DNA of 64,000 nt from Raphanus sativus (lineage: Eukaryota > Streptophyta > Magnoliopsida > Brassicales > Brassicaceae), in the NCBI RefSeq assembly GCF_000801105.2, contig NC_079519.1, positions 6,756,668 through 6,820,667 of the forward strand, in the 5' to 3' direction. Positions 32,060 through 42,727 of this stretch are shown piece by piece. The position numbers and the translations under genes are program-made. The stretch's first letter is position 1. Every line of letters begins with the position of its first letter. A model generated the notes under the pieces. That model was not told the origin of the DNA and did no database searches. It saw only the letters and a program-made list of their open reading frames with translations.

Positions 32060-34898
32060 TTACATCGCCGACTGGAAGATCATCTCAGCGAGTTCCTGCA
32101 GAGTTATGTTTCAAAGAATAATCACACTATTGAGTATGCCTTTAAACGAAACAGAAACAGAAACAGAAACATATTCATAATTTGTAGTAAGAAACTTGTA
32201 CCTGTTTAGCAGAAGGAACCTTTGGTTCTCCAAACTCTTTAGCCTTCTTCTCAAGATACTCAAAATCAGCTTTGCCTTCTTCTATTTGCTTCCCAAGTTC
32301 AGAGTTCCAGCTTGAGTATCTCTTTCCTACCAATTCACTTAGACGTCCATCCTTTTTACCAACCATCATCATTACACACACCAGACCAAGTTAATCAATA
32401 GAACCTAAACACACTTTGATTCTTTTTTAAGGAGAGATGGGAAGGAACTAACCTCCAAGATCTTGGCTGCATTTCTCAGCCCACGAGCGACTGTGTCCAT
32501 TCCACTAATATGAGCAATGAACAAGTCTTCAACATCTGTACTCTCTCTTCGCCTGTTTGATCAAAAACATTATAAGCTTCTTTCTGAGTTAAACTTTTGT
32601 ATGAAACATCAAAACAAGAAAACGCTCTTACAGTTTGGCGTCGAAGTTGAAGCCTCCTGGAGCAATCCCACCCTGTTGCATAACGAGATAAGACATCAAT
32701 ATCTGATTACTACAATGGCTTCTTGAGAATGAGTTTATGTTTTGACATACGTTTTTGATGACACTCATCATAACCATGGTTGCTTCTCCAACATCTGTAA
32801 GAAACTGATCTGTATCCCATCCTGTTAAGACAATGAAATAAAAATGTTATATCAATCATAATATGGACACTAGTAGTGGTCAAAGAGAGAACAGAGAGAT
32901 TAAAAGCTTTACCAGTTTGAGCATCGCCAGTGTTTGCATCAATGTTACCAAGCAAACCGTTAATTCTTGCAGTTTCAAGCTCGTGATGGCAGGTGTGACC
33001 AGAAAGCGTTGCGTGGTTACACTCAATGTTGAGTTTAAACTCGTTGATAAGTCCGTATTTCCTCAGGAAGTTGGCAGCTGTTGCAGCATCCCAGTCATAC
33101 TGGTGCTTGGTTGGTTCTTGAGGCTTCGGCTCGATTAAAAGCGTTCCTGATCAAGTTAACACTTAACTGTAAGTGATTCACACACGAGTGATGACAGAGA
33201 AGAAGAAGAAGAAGTTACCGTTGAATCCAATCTTCTTCTTGTAAGTAACAGCAGCTTCAAAGAACCTGGCCATATGATCAAGCTCTCTTTCCATATCAGT
33301 GTTCAAGAGCGTCTGGTAACCTTCACGACCGCCCCAGAAAACATAGTTTTCACCTCCCAGGTAATGTGTCACCTCCATGGCCTTCTTCACCTGAGCAGCG
33401 GCGTAAGCATAGACTCCAACCTCAGAGCTGGTTGCTCCTCCATGCATGTAACGAGGATGCAAGAAAAGCTGAGCTGTTCCCCATAATGGTCTGATCTTGC
33501 TTCCCTGTATTAGAAGAGGAAGATTAAAAAAAAAAACTCTTCTCTTAGCACTTCAACATGGCAAGAGTTTCAAAGATGAAATAGCTTATGTTGAAGGATG
33601 TATTAACTACACAGAATGTATCATACAAACTCCAATGCTTGATAAGAAATGGGAAATTAGTACTCCATCTGTTTTTTAATATTTAGAATAAAAAAATTGT
33701 TCCAAATTAGATGAAGTTTTCAAATTTCAATGTAAATTTTTTAACAATTTATGTTATATGACCAATGGTATTATGCAACCTATTTCATTGTTGGTTAAAT
33801 TGTAGTTAGGTGAATAGTTAATGATGTTTTTTTGTTTAGAAAATGTGAGTAATTAAATATTTTCTTAATCCATGTGTTTTAATCCTAAAACAACATCTAT
33901 TTGAAACAGAGGGAGTAACTTGAATCACCTTTTGGAGTTCTTTGGCGAGTTCAATAACTTCATCCAAATTTTTGTTAGATTCCTGCAGAACATTGAGCAA
34001 AATCAGGTTACAAGGGCTGAGAGTTACAATGTAATAGAAATTTTTTTTTTAAAAAAACAGAAGCTTTGGATTACCTCAAGTGTGTTGCCATCAGGGGCAA
34101 TGTCTCTGTCATGGAAACACCACCAATCAACTCCAAGTTTCTTCAAAAACTCAAAGTTGGCTCTCACTGTATTTTCAAAATGAAAAAAAAAAAACAACAT
34201 TTAGGAACTCACTCACTGAAGAGAAACAAGCAAAAATATATATAAAGAAAATGTTAACTTACTTCTTCTCTTGGCCATAGAGACAGAGTTAGTACCATCT
34301 TCCCAGGGCCAATACTTTGTAGCAGCACCAAATGGGTCACCTCCAGTCCCACGGAACGTATGCCAAAACGCAACACTGAATCTAAACCAATCCTATTTTT
34401 TTTTATAAAATAATCAAACATCAGTTAAACATTTATTATTCATCAAATCCATAAAACAAACAAGTAGAAGTTACTCACCTTCATTTTTTTGCCAAGAATC
34501 TCCTCTTCAGCGTTATACCACCTGTAAGCAAGTGGGTTCTTGCTAGAAGGTCCCTGAACAAACAATCAAATCAATTAATCAAACACATGCAACAGTTGCA
34601 GATAAATAACATGGACGATAAAATATAGTACAAGTAATGATTATTATTATTACCTCATACTTAATCTGAGGGATCTCAGGGAAGAACTCTCCTTGCCAAT
34701 CATCAGAATCACTGCACTTCCCTCCCAAATCCGCAGGACACGTTTGTGGATCAGCAGCCTTCACACGAATCAAATCAATTCAATTAGAGAGATCAAATGA
34801 TGTTATCAGTGATGAAAAGAAATAACAAAGACTCTTACCACTAGAAACGACGCTGCGTTTAAGCAGACAAGGATCACAAAGAAACAAACTTTCTTCAT
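32060..34898 (-). CDS. Xylose isomerase with signal peptide (AT5G57655 ortholog), 477 aa, 13 exons
   Basis: Interconverts D-xylose and D-xylulose using two divalent metal ions. Exons: 34898-34839, 34758-34654, 34553-34479, 34392-34263, 34166-34075, 33982-33929, 33504-33219, 33146-32913, 32821-32751, 32672-32632, 32552-32453, 32351-32202, 32095-32060; all GT-AG, summing to 478 codons. The first ~20 residues ([20 protein letters not shown]) are a hydrophobic signal peptide, implying entry into the secretory pathway. Class II landmarks are in place: WWCFHDRD with catalytic His142 and Asp145; IEPKPQEP with Glu273 and Lys275; IECNH with Glu309 and His312; GNIDANTGD with Asp337; WDTDQF with Asp348/350; FDAK with Asp380. 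All expected metal ligands are present, so the enzyme should be active. A Stowaway MITE occupies the sixth intron, and a young copia element lies about 400 bp upstream of the ATG. Confidence 0.95.
33663..33915. mobile_element. Stowaway-type MITE in the sixth intron of the xylose isomerase gene
   Basis: A 253-bp element with inverted ends (ctccatctgtttttta, and ctccctctgtttcaaata when the right end is read in reverse) flanked by TA (33661-33662 and 33916-33917). It belongs to the same group as 18554-18800. Only 13 bp separate it from the splice donor at 33928. Confidence 0.88.
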
Positions 34899-35092
34899 AG
34901 TTTTCGACCAAACGAACAAACCCTTGAAAAAAACACAAGTCAGTCAGATCGACAAAACACACAACTTTGAATCAGATCAAACAGTAACTCCAAGATCGAA
35001 ACCTCAAACCCAAAACCCAAGTTTCGAGAATCAACGATCGATAGAGTGATAAAGAATCAAAACGCACCTGCAATATCTGCTCAGGATCTTTT

Positions 35093-35294
35093 TTAAAATA
35101 GAAACAGAGTTTATGTGATCGAGAGAGCTAGTAATAAAAAAGACAGCTTTGGATACTCTTTGGATAATTATGTCTAGTCATCATGACGTAAGCAGCCAGA
35201 TTGTTTTTATCTGTTTTCCAGTTTTGCCCTTAACGCAAATGAAATCGACGGTTGTGATATTATCGGTCGGTGAGTTATAGCAATCGTACGATTT
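35093..35294 (-). promoter_or_regulatory. Truncated upstream region of the xylose isomerase gene
   Basis: About 200 bp of presumptive promoter and leader remain between the likely transcribed leader and the copia insertion at 35300. The TSD begins at 35295. No specific element could be assigned. Confidence 0.35.
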
Positions 35295-35299
35295 GTCTC

Positions 35300-35451
35300 T
35301 GAAATTGTGAATATTTGCTTGATCTCATTCAATGGAAGTGAGCTCGTTTATATGTACGAGACTGTTACAAAGTTGTTTCTATACTCCTATATTACAGGAG
35401 AGTATAACACTAAATGACAAAACAGAATAATATCGTTGACTTATTCTTTCA
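35300..35451 (-). repeat. 3' LTR of the copia element
   Basis: 152 bp. It differs from the 5' LTR at two bases (atattacagg versus atgttacagg, and taacac versus taactc). Confidence 0.97.
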
Positions 35452-38400
35452 CCCTCCCTCAGGTTGAGCGTCGGAGCTTCTGATGGTCAAACTGTGTCGG
35501 AACTGATTGAACAAAGAAGTTGGGAGCCCCTTTGTGAAGATGTCTGCATATTGGTAAGCTGCTGGAACATGAAGCACACGAACCTGTCCAAGAGCGACCT
35601 TGTCTCGTACGAAGTGGATGTCTAGCTCTACGTGTTTGGTTCGTTGGTGCTTAACAGGATTAGAAGCAAGATATACTGCACTGACATTATCACAGAAGAC
35701 AAGTGTGGCTTTGGTGATTGGCAAGCGGAGCTCCAACAACAAGTTTCTTATCCAGCAAGTCTCAGATACTGCATTGGCTACACCGCGATACTCTGCTTCG
35801 GCGCTGGAGCGAGATACTGTCTGTTGTCTTTTTGAAGACCAAGAGATGAGGTTGTCTCCCAAGTAGACACAATATCCAGAAGTAGAACGCCTTGTGTCTG
35901 GGCATCCAGCCCAATCCGCATCTGAGTATGCAGTAATTGTATCGATATTAGACTTGTAAAGTTGCTGGCCGAAAGATAGTGTCCCTTGGATGTATCTGAT
36001 GATCCGTTTTAGAGCATTAAGGTGTGGAACTCTTGGATCATGCATAAATAAACAAACTTGTTGCACTGCATAAGTAATGTCTGGCCTGGTGAATGTTAAA
36101 TATTGTAGAGCTCCCGCTAATTTTCTGTAAAGAGTAGGATCATCAACTCTGTCACCTGTATCAGCCGAAAGCTTGGCATTCACATCAACTGGAGTGGAGA
36201 CCGGCTTGCATCCAGACATACCAGCGCTTTCGATGATCTCAGTTGCATAGTGTTGTTGTGACAAGAGTATTCCAGAGGCGTTATAGTCGACCTTTATGCC
36301 AAGAAAATATCGCAACTTGCCCATATCAGTCATTGGAAACTCTTCTTTTAGTTTAGCGATGACTTTCTGTATCAGATTGCGACTTGAGCCTGTGAGAATT
36401 ATGTCATCAACATATAGTAAAAGGTAGACAAGATCACAGCCTTTCTGAAACACAAACAAAGAAGCGTCTGATTTGCTGACCACAAAACCCAACCGTACGA
36501 GAAACTGGCTAAAGCGAGCATTCCATGCCCTAGGGGCTTGCTTGAGGCCATACAGGGATTTGTTTAGTTTACAGACATGATGAGGATTTTGTTTATCAAT
36601 GAAGCCAGGAGGCTGATGCATGTAGATCGTTTCAGAGATTGTTCCATGGAGAAACGTATTTTTAACATCTAGTTGTTTCAAATCCCATCCTCTGCTCAAA
36701 GCAACATTCAAGACTGTTCTGATTGAAGCCGGTTTCACTACAGGGGAGAAGGTTTCGTCATAATCAATTCCAGCTGCTTGACTCTTCCCATTGGCTACTA
36801 GTCTTGATTTGTGTCGTGTACACACTCCATCTGCATCATGCTTATGTTTGTGTAACCACATAGAGTTAATAACATTTGCACCAAATGGTCTAGGTACTAG
36901 ACTCCAAGTTCCATTTTTAATTTGAGCATCATACTCATCAACCATGGCCGGGTTCCAGTTTGGATCTTGCAAAGCTTTTTGAGTGGATGTGGGTAAGCGA
37001 GAAACTGAACTTGCCAAGAGAGTAAAGATTTTCTTTGGTTTTACAATACCCAACTGGCCTCGTGTCCTCATTCTTGGAGGTTGTTGAGAGACTTGAGTAG
37101 TCGGGATTGTTGGTTCAGTAGAAGAAGCAGGAACTGTACTCGGTTGAGAAGTGGAAGGAGTAGTGTTTTCGAGTACTTGATTTTGAAGGATGGACTTGAA
37201 AATTGGGGCATCATTGTCAGTGATATCAAGAAAATTATAAGTGTTTGGAGCAGAGACTTTTTGAGCTTTTGGAAAGGTATTCTCGTCGAAGATGACGTGA
37301 CGAGAGACAATGATGCGATTTGTTTTTAAGTCAAGACAACGGTATCCTCTATGATGAATGGGATAGCCAAGAAATAAGCAGGGAGTGGATCTCGGTGAAA
37401 GTTTTGAAAGGTGGGAGTTATTTATGTTTGGAAAACAGAGAGAGCCGAACACACGCAAGTGAGAATATGTTGGCTTTTGTCCATGAAGAAGAAAATGAGG
37501 AGTGTTGTTTTCAATGGACGAAGAAGGCAATATATTGATTATGTGAACTGTAGTGTGAAGAGCCTCAACCCAGTAGGTGGGTGATAGCTGAGCTTGAAAG
37601 AGAAGCGACCTGACAACATTGTTGATTGTTCTCAGCATCCTCTCTGACTTCCCATTCTGTTGGGATGTATGAGGGCAAGAAAATCTGAAAGTTATGCCAT
37701 GTTTACCGAAATGATCATGAAACAGAGAGTTGTTATACTCTCCTCCATTGTCACATTGAAAGCTTTTAATAGAGGTTTTGAATTGAGTTGTGACAAAGGC
37801 AGAGAAGTGTAAGAATTTCGAGTAAACTTCACTTTTATTTCTCATGGGGTATACCCATAGATAGTGAGAATAGTCATCCAAGAATATGACATAGTATTTC
37901 AGGCCGCTTATACTGTGGACAGGAGAGGTCCAAATGTCAGAATGAATCAAAGCAAAAGGTTTGGAAGTTCTGTTTATTGATTTGAAAAATGGAAGCTTAA
38001 GATGTTTGCCAAGTTGGCAGGCGTTACAAAAAGGTAAGCCTTGCTTATTACATTTGAGAGAGCATGAAGAAATAAGAGAACGAACAGCAACATCATTGGC
38101 ATGACCTAATTTTCTGTGCCATAAGGAAGGTGTCTCAGTAATGAAAACGGAAGGAACTTGAGACTTGTTGAGCAAGGAAGGCACAGGAAATAGATCACCA
38201 GAGCTCTCACTGCGGAGCAGAATCTTCTGTGACTTGAGATCCTTCACAGAGAAACCAAATGGGTCAAACTCCACAGAGCACCAGTTATCAATAGTGAACC
38301 GGCGAATAGAGATGAGATTTTTAACAATTTGAGGAGTAACAAGCACATTATTTAAGGAAAGAGGCCGAGAATTTGAGGAAATAAGAGATTTGCCAGAGGA

Positions 38401-39078
38401 GGTGATAGGAATGGAATTACCGTTACCGACCAAGACTGAATTTCCGGTGTTCAAATTAACAACAGAATGAAGTATACCTGACGTTGAGGCTAGATGTGAA
38501 GAGGCGCCTGAGTCCATATACCAATTTGGAGAAGGTTCGTTGAGTGTCACAGTGTTGAAAGCTTCTGCAAACTCCTTCGTAGGTTGATAGAAGTTTCCTT
38601 GCGCAAAGTGAGCTTCTTGTTGATTGGTATTAGGTGGGCGAACATAGTTTGCTCTATTGTTGTAGCCTGCCGGAGAGATGTTGGGCCATTGTTGCTGCGG
38701 CTGAGGTTGCCAGTTGCTGTATTGAGCAGTCCACCATGGTGGGGGAGGTCCCCAATTAGCATATTGTGGGCGAGGATGATAGTTGTTGTTGTAACGGCCG
38801 CGTCCACGTTGACCTCGTCTTCCTCTGTTACTGTTCCTCGTCGTGTGTTTAGGTTGTTGATCATCCATCCGCTTGTTATCTTGTTGTGTTGCAACAAGCG
38901 CTGTAGAGGAAGAAGAGTGGTCACTATGATTGATGTGAGTCTTGTGTGGCTTCTTTAGGCGTGTCTCCTCCATCTCCAACATGTTCTTTGCTTCCTCAAA
39001 AGTTGGAAAGAGCTTTTGATGCTTGATCACATTGATTATGTGATCAAATTTCTCATTGAGTCCGTTGAGCATATACAT
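35449..39078 (-). CDS. Copia gag-pol polyprotein, 1209 aa from the first Met of the open frame
   Basis: One uninterrupted frame. Order: gag C-terminal part (SIQEYSQGL upstream, then EEAKNMLEMEETRL) with an Arg/Gly-rich RNA-binding region (NRGRRGQRGRGRYNNNY) and no CCHC knuckle; aspartic protease WYMDSGASSHL; integrase with HHCC zinc region (HRKLGHAN, CNACQLGKH) and DDE core (SDIWTSP, FQCDNGGEY, NGKSERMLR); reverse transcriptase (QLDVKNTFLHG, YLLLYVDDIILTGS); RNase H (YSDADWAGCPDTRRSTSGY, SRSSAEAEYR, YADIFTKGLP). The final codons GAG GGA GGG are the polypurine tract, and the stop TGA is the first three bases of the 3' LTR. The frame continues upstream to about 39240, so the annotated Met is probably internal to gag. 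Confidence 0.95.
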   Translation of the reverse strand: MYMLNGLNEKFDHIINVIKHQKLFPTFEEAKNMLEMEETRLKKPHKTHINHSDHSSSSTALVATQQDNKRMDDQQPKHTTRNSNRGRRGQRGRGRYNNNYHPRPQYANWGPPPPWWTAQYSNWQPQPQQQWPNISPAGYNNRANYVRPPNTNQQEAHFAQGNFYQPTKEFAEAFNTVTLNEPSPNWYMDSGASSHLASTSGILHSVVNLNTGNSVLVGNGNSIPITSSGKSLISSNSRPLSLNNVLVTPQIVKNLISIRRFTIDNWCSVEFDPFGFSVKDLKSQKILLRSESSGDLFPVPSLLNKSQVPSVFITETPSLWHRKLGHANDVAVRSLISSCSLKCNKQGLPFCNACQLGKHLKLPFFKSINRTSKPFALIHSDIWTSPVHSISGLKYYVIFLDDYSHYLWVYPMRNKSEVYSKFLHFSAFVTTQFKTSIKSFQCDNGGEYNNSLFHDHFGKHGITFRFSCPHTSQQNGKSERMLRTINNVVRSLLFQAQLSPTYWVEALHTTVHIINILPSSSIENNTPHFLLHGQKPTYSHLRVFGSLCFPNINNSHLSKLSPRSTPCLFLGYPIHHRGYRCLDLKTNRIIVSRHVIFDENTFPKAQKVSAPNTYNFLDITDNDAPIFKSILQNQVLENTTPSTSQPSTVPASSTEPTIPTTQVSQQPPRMRTRGQLGIVKPKKIFTLLASSVSRLPTSTQKALQDPNWNPAMVDEYDAQIKNGTWSLVPRPFGANVINSMWLHKHKHDADGVCTRHKSRLVANGKSQAAGIDYDETFSPVVKPASIRTVLNVALSRGWDLKQLDVKNTFLHGTISETIYMHQPPGFIDKQNPHHVCKLNKSLYGLKQAPRAWNARFSQFLVRLGFVVSKSDASLFVFQKGCDLVYLLLYVDDIILTGSSRNLIQKVIAKLKEEFPMTDMGKLRYFLGIKVDYNASGILLSQQHYATEIIESAGMSGCKPVSTPVDVNAKLSADTGDRVDDPTLYRKLAGALQYLTFTRPDITYAVQQVCLFMHDPRVPHLNALKRIIRYIQGTLSFGQQLYKSNIDTITAYSDADWAGCPDTRRSTSGYCVYLGDNLISWSSKRQQTVSRSSAEAEYRGVANAVSETCWIRNLLLELRLPITKATLVFCDNVSAVYLASNPVKHQRTKHVELDIHFVRDKVALGQVRVLHVPAAYQYADIFTKGLPTSLFNQFRHSLTIRSSDAQPEGG

Positions 39079-39330
39079 GACAAGAGTCTTGTCGCTAACA
39101 AGAGCTTCTACGTTCTCAAGTAGATCAGCTAAGGATCGCAGTCCTTGAGAGTATTCCTGGATCGAGAGGTCGCCGATCTCCTTAGTGCGTAGATCATTGT
39201 CGAGCTGAATAGCTCGAGCTTCCTTATTGTTTCGAAATTGATTTGAACAACGGGGGAGCCAGGGTTCCGTAGATCCAAAGCTTAACTAAGCCCTCTCAAT
39301 CGCTGCCATGAGAAGCGAATTGAAGACGAG
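39079..39330 (-). pseudogene. Truncated 5' part of copia gag
   Basis: In frame with the polyprotein, ~39240-39079 encodes a typical copia gag segment (FRNNKEARAIQLDNDLRTKE, GDLSIQEYSQGLRSLADLLE). Further upstream a Met codon at ~39310 (MAAIERA) meets a stop after seven codons. The roughly 100 residues normally preceding the FRNNKEAR block are absent, implying an internal deletion of gag. Confidence 0.65.
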
Positions 39331-39387
39331 ACAAATCGGGAAAGAATGAAAAGAGAAAAGAAAAACGAATGGATCAGTATAGACACT

Positions 39388-39399
39388 GCTCTGATACCA
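39388..39399 (-). other. Primer-binding site of the copia element (initiator Met tRNA)
   Basis: Minus-strand TGGTATCAGAGC, immediately after the 5' LTR end, is the standard plant tRNA-iMet complement. Confidence 0.95.
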
Positions 39400-39551
39400 T
39401 GAAATTGTGAATATTTGCTTGATCTCATTCAATGGAAGTGAGCTCGTTTATATGTACGAGACTGTTACAAAGTTGTTTCTATACTCCTATGTTACAGGAG
39501 AGTATAACTCTAAATGACAAAACAGAATAATATCGTTGACTTATTCTTTCA
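39400..39551 (-). repeat. 5' LTR of the copia element
   Basis: 152 bp, TG...CA, flanked on the right by target duplication gtctc (39552-39556). Confidence 0.97.
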
Positions 39552-39556
39552 GTCTC

Positions 39557-40505
39557 TTTATCTGGTATTAGTCATGTTCTGACTCAGCAAACTCTTCTAA
39601 TCCTGATAAAAAAAAGATACGACAAAAATGTAAGTAAATAACATCATACAGAGCTAGATATCCGAATTAAATTAATCAACTGTTGATATATTTTCTTTGA
39701 TCAAATTCTCACGAGATTTTAGGATAATTTGTAACAGTTTTCTCTTTTCGGTACTCATTCAAAGTAGAAAAAATGTATTTCTAAGATATTTGTGTCACTC
39801 GTGAAAATTAAAAATTTCCCACGGTCTCCGTGAGTCAGTGACACAACCGAGCACATTTAATTGAGTTTATTGGGTTCCAAATTACAAGTTACAACAATAC
39901 ATTTTAGAGTTAGTGGGCCGCTGAAATATGAGCCCCTTGAAGCCTCATCTGATATATTTTGGTCAAAGATCTGATTTTTTTTTATCTTGGACAAGAATAA
40001 GGGCCCCTAACCGGAAAATTATCAATTATGTAATCTGTTTTATAAGCCACTATATGTATGATTTTTAACCAAAATTTACTCAGGTTACATGTTCATTCCG
40101 TTTGGTAATGGCTGCTACATTACGGTAGACCGGTGAGTTATATATGCAACATGGTGTGATAATATCTTGATCCAGACATTCTATTTGCGTTTTCTTGATT
40201 CTATGAACCTGACCAACGAATTTATTATTCATAAATCATAAATTTTGTTACTCAAGTAAAGGAAAGAAGCTTCTGAATACTACTTTTCTTACCTACCTTG
40301 CTGGGTTATATGTAAACCTGCAGCTTATGTGTGCAGTTTGTAACATGTGAAGCTATAAATTCGTCTTTATTATTATAAATCTGAATAGAGATGTTGTGGT
40401 GGGCTAAACAAAACTAAAGAGAAACAAGAAAGGATCAGAATATTCATCAATGGACACATTCACACGCAGTATATATGATCACTCTCAGTCTATCAAATTT
40501 AGTCA
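39557..40505. other. Intergenic DNA and 3' flank of the GCK gene
   Basis: AT-rich without a gene. It represents the original spacer between the GCK gene and the xylose isomerase promoter before the copia insertion. The part next to 40506 is probably the GCK 3' UTR. Confidence 0.45.
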
Positions 40506-41234
40506 CTAGTTTTCCTCGGAACCTTTTGCTTCCTTGTCCTCCTTATCCTTTTTCTTTTTCGCTTCCATCTCGCTAAACATCTTCGCAATAGCTTCAGCCT
40601 CAGCAGGCAGAATGTCAATGCGTTCCTCCTCTTTTTGCGACTTGTTTAACGCATTAACAATGGATGCAGAATCACCAGAAAGAATGGCCTCCTTCTCAGC
40701 TCGCAGCTCGCTTAACATCTTGGCAACGACTTGAGCCTTGTCAACAAGAAAGGCCTCGTTTTTGGCTTGACGATCACTTAACATCTTGGCGACCATATAA
40801 GTTTCCGCAGCAATAGCGGGCTCATAGTAAACAGGGTTGTCATACATACAAGTCTTGAACATCTTTCTCGCCTCCTTGCACTTCGTGACGTTACTTTCAC
40901 CGTCGTTATTCTTGGCTTCAGCCAAGCACTTCTCTAGTTCTATCCATGATTCCTTGCACTCACCTCCCTTTATGTAAGTGCAAAAACCGCACTCTTCATT
41001 ATCTTCATCTTCTTTCTCTGTTGTTTCGTTCGAATCTTGAGTTAGGGTTTTAGATTCTTCGTCCACGTCTCGTGACTCTCCTTGCTTTGTCGACGAATCC
41101 TCTTCTTTGCTTTTGGCTTCAACTAGGGTTTTAGAATCCTCTCTGTCTCGTGCAATAAGCGATGACTCTCTCTGACTTAGGGATGGATTCTCTTTCTCGC
41201 TTCTAGCAAGGTTCAGAGATGTTGCGCTTCCCAT
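40506..41234 (-). CDS. GCK domain-containing protein (AT5G57640 ortholog), 242 aa, single exon
   Basis: The N-terminal ~75 residues are Ser/Glu/Asp-rich and likely disordered. The GCK domain spans ~80-145, with Cys at 82, 85, 93, 103, 119 and 129 (ECGFCTYIKGGECKESW, LEKCLAEAK, TKCKEARKMFKTCMYDNP); this is a small cysteine-rich domain of unknown function found mainly in plants. After it come three imperfect helical repeats (VAKMLSDRQAKNEA, VAKMLSELRAEKEA, IAKMFSEMEAKKKK) and a Lys/Glu-rich tail. There is no signal peptide. The start at 41234 (MGSATS) is the only Met in the conserved N-terminus and is shared with the pseudogene at 44118. Position beside the xylose isomerase and CIPK21 fits Arabidopsis synteny. 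Confidence 0.9.
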   Translation of the reverse strand: MGSATSLNLARSEKENPSLSQRESSLIARDREDSKTLVEAKSKEEDSSTKQGESRDVDEESKTLTQDSNETTEKEDEDNEECGFCTYIKGGECKESWIELEKCLAEAKNNDGESNVTKCKEARKMFKTCMYDNPVYYEPAIAAETYMVAKMLSDRQAKNEAFLVDKAQVVAKMLSELRAEKEAILSGDSASIVNALNKSQKEEERIDILPAEAEAIAKMFSEMEAKKKKDKEDKEAKGSEEN

Positions 41235-42470
41235 TGATGACGGAGAGACCGAGGTCTTTGGTTAATGTGTAGACCTGGAAAATCTGATTAAAAATCACCA
41301 AACCAAAAACATATAAAACTATAATATAAAGACTCAAAACTTTTAGGAAATCAGAAAGGAAATAAACTTTTAGGAATTTAATGGTGAGAGAAAGCTTGTT
41401 GGTTTTTGTGTGAAGGGAGAAAGATGAATGTGTTGAGATTAGGGAAAGATAATGGTGTATTTATAGTGAAGTTTGGGCTTGGCCACCAAGATAGATAAAT
41501 TTGGAAATTAAAATTGGCTTGGACATCAAGTTGGCTAACTTAGCTACTAAGTTTTTCTAATTTAAAAAAAAAAAATCTAAAACATCAATTTACTTAGCCC
41601 ATTGGACTTGAAAAATGAGTCCAATAAATTTTCATAACCATTCACATAAATTTAATTTTTTAATCAGTTCACTGAAATTATAATAACAGATCCAACAAAT
41701 TTTCACTCCAAAAAAACCCAAATGGAGCCTATTCGCATATACTCTCTGGATAAATTTACATATTTTTATATTTCTTGATGAATATGATATGAAAATTTTA
41801 ATAAAGATAGCGGTGGTGATTGGTTGAATAGTAACAAATGAAAAAACATTGTATGATTTTTTTTATACTTAGAAAAAAATATTGATGTATGAATCTATTT
41901 CTTTTTTTTTATTTTTTTATTTAATTCTTACAGCTACATTAGTTACATCTAGGGATCTATCGGATTAAACTAAAACCAAGCCGAACCAAAATAGAAAAAA
42001 TAGTTTGGATTTGGTAATACTGAATAAATTGAATGGATCTTATTTTAAGAAATTACAATATATGAATATGATTCAGTATATAAACCGATCCAACTGAATA
42101 AACCGAAAAACCGATTAATTAAAATATATTAATATATTTATATATAAATTTCATAATAAAATTTGAAGTATATTCATAATTTATTTTATTAATATGATTT
42201 TCATAATTAAAAACTTATGTTAATAATTTGTTATTTTGTTTTAAGTTTAAAAAGTTGTTTTATTTTTCTTATTCTCATCAAATTAAATAAAACATGATTT
42301 TTTTATTTTTATTGGTATATATTGGTGATAAAATGTATTTATATAATAATATTATGATATTACTATTTTATTATTTTTATTTTAATATTTAAATAAAACA
42401 TAAAATATTATTTTTAAAAATTTAGAATAAGGAATAATCATATAAACTGATTCCTAATTATATAAACTAA
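40787..42470. repeat. Segmental duplication, copy 1 (GCK gene part and upstream DNA)
   Basis: From inside the GCK coding sequence (gcgaccatataagtttccgc) through its promoter and ~1.2 kb upstream, this block is collinear with 43643-46660. Long matches include tggtgtatttatagtgaag, aatttacttagcccattg and gcatatactct(c/t)tggataaattt. Confidence 0.85.
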
Positions 42471-42727
42471 TTTATTATCAAAACGAGGTCATCATCATTG
42501 CTTCCATCAAGTAAATTGACAAAACTTGTTGGTTCTCTACGTGGCTCTTCCAATCCAGTGGAGTGCACTCCAAGAAAACTCATGAAACCATCTCCAATAT
42601 TAGTTCATGTTGCATTGCTTCCACCCATTCCAACACTCTGAAAATGGCTTTGACTTGTCGTCAACAAATCAACCTGATTGCATGGAATCCCATGTAAACT
42701 CTCTCCATATATTTGATCTTAATTTTT
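41235..42727. other. GCK promoter and AT-rich upstream DNA
   Basis: The proximal part holds tggtgtatttatagtg, a TATA-like motif (tatttata, ~41457-41464) in both duplicates, plausible for the GCK promoter. Beyond it the DNA is AT-rich, with aaccgaaccaa-type words and no gene. Confidence 0.4.

Larger units (their letters stand above)
35300..39551 (-). mobile_element. Complete young Ty1/copia retrotransposon, minus orientation
   Basis: LTRs 39400-39551 (5') and 35300-35451 (3') are each 152 bp, start TGAAATTG, end CTTTCA and differ at two positions. The 5-bp target duplication gtctc is at 35295-35299 and 39552-39556. On the minus strand the primer site TGGTATCAGAGC (39388-39399) abuts the 5' LTR, and the polypurine tract GAGGGAGGG abuts the 3' LTR. 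All structural parts for retrotransposition are present, but gag is truncated at its N-terminus. Confidence 0.97.
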
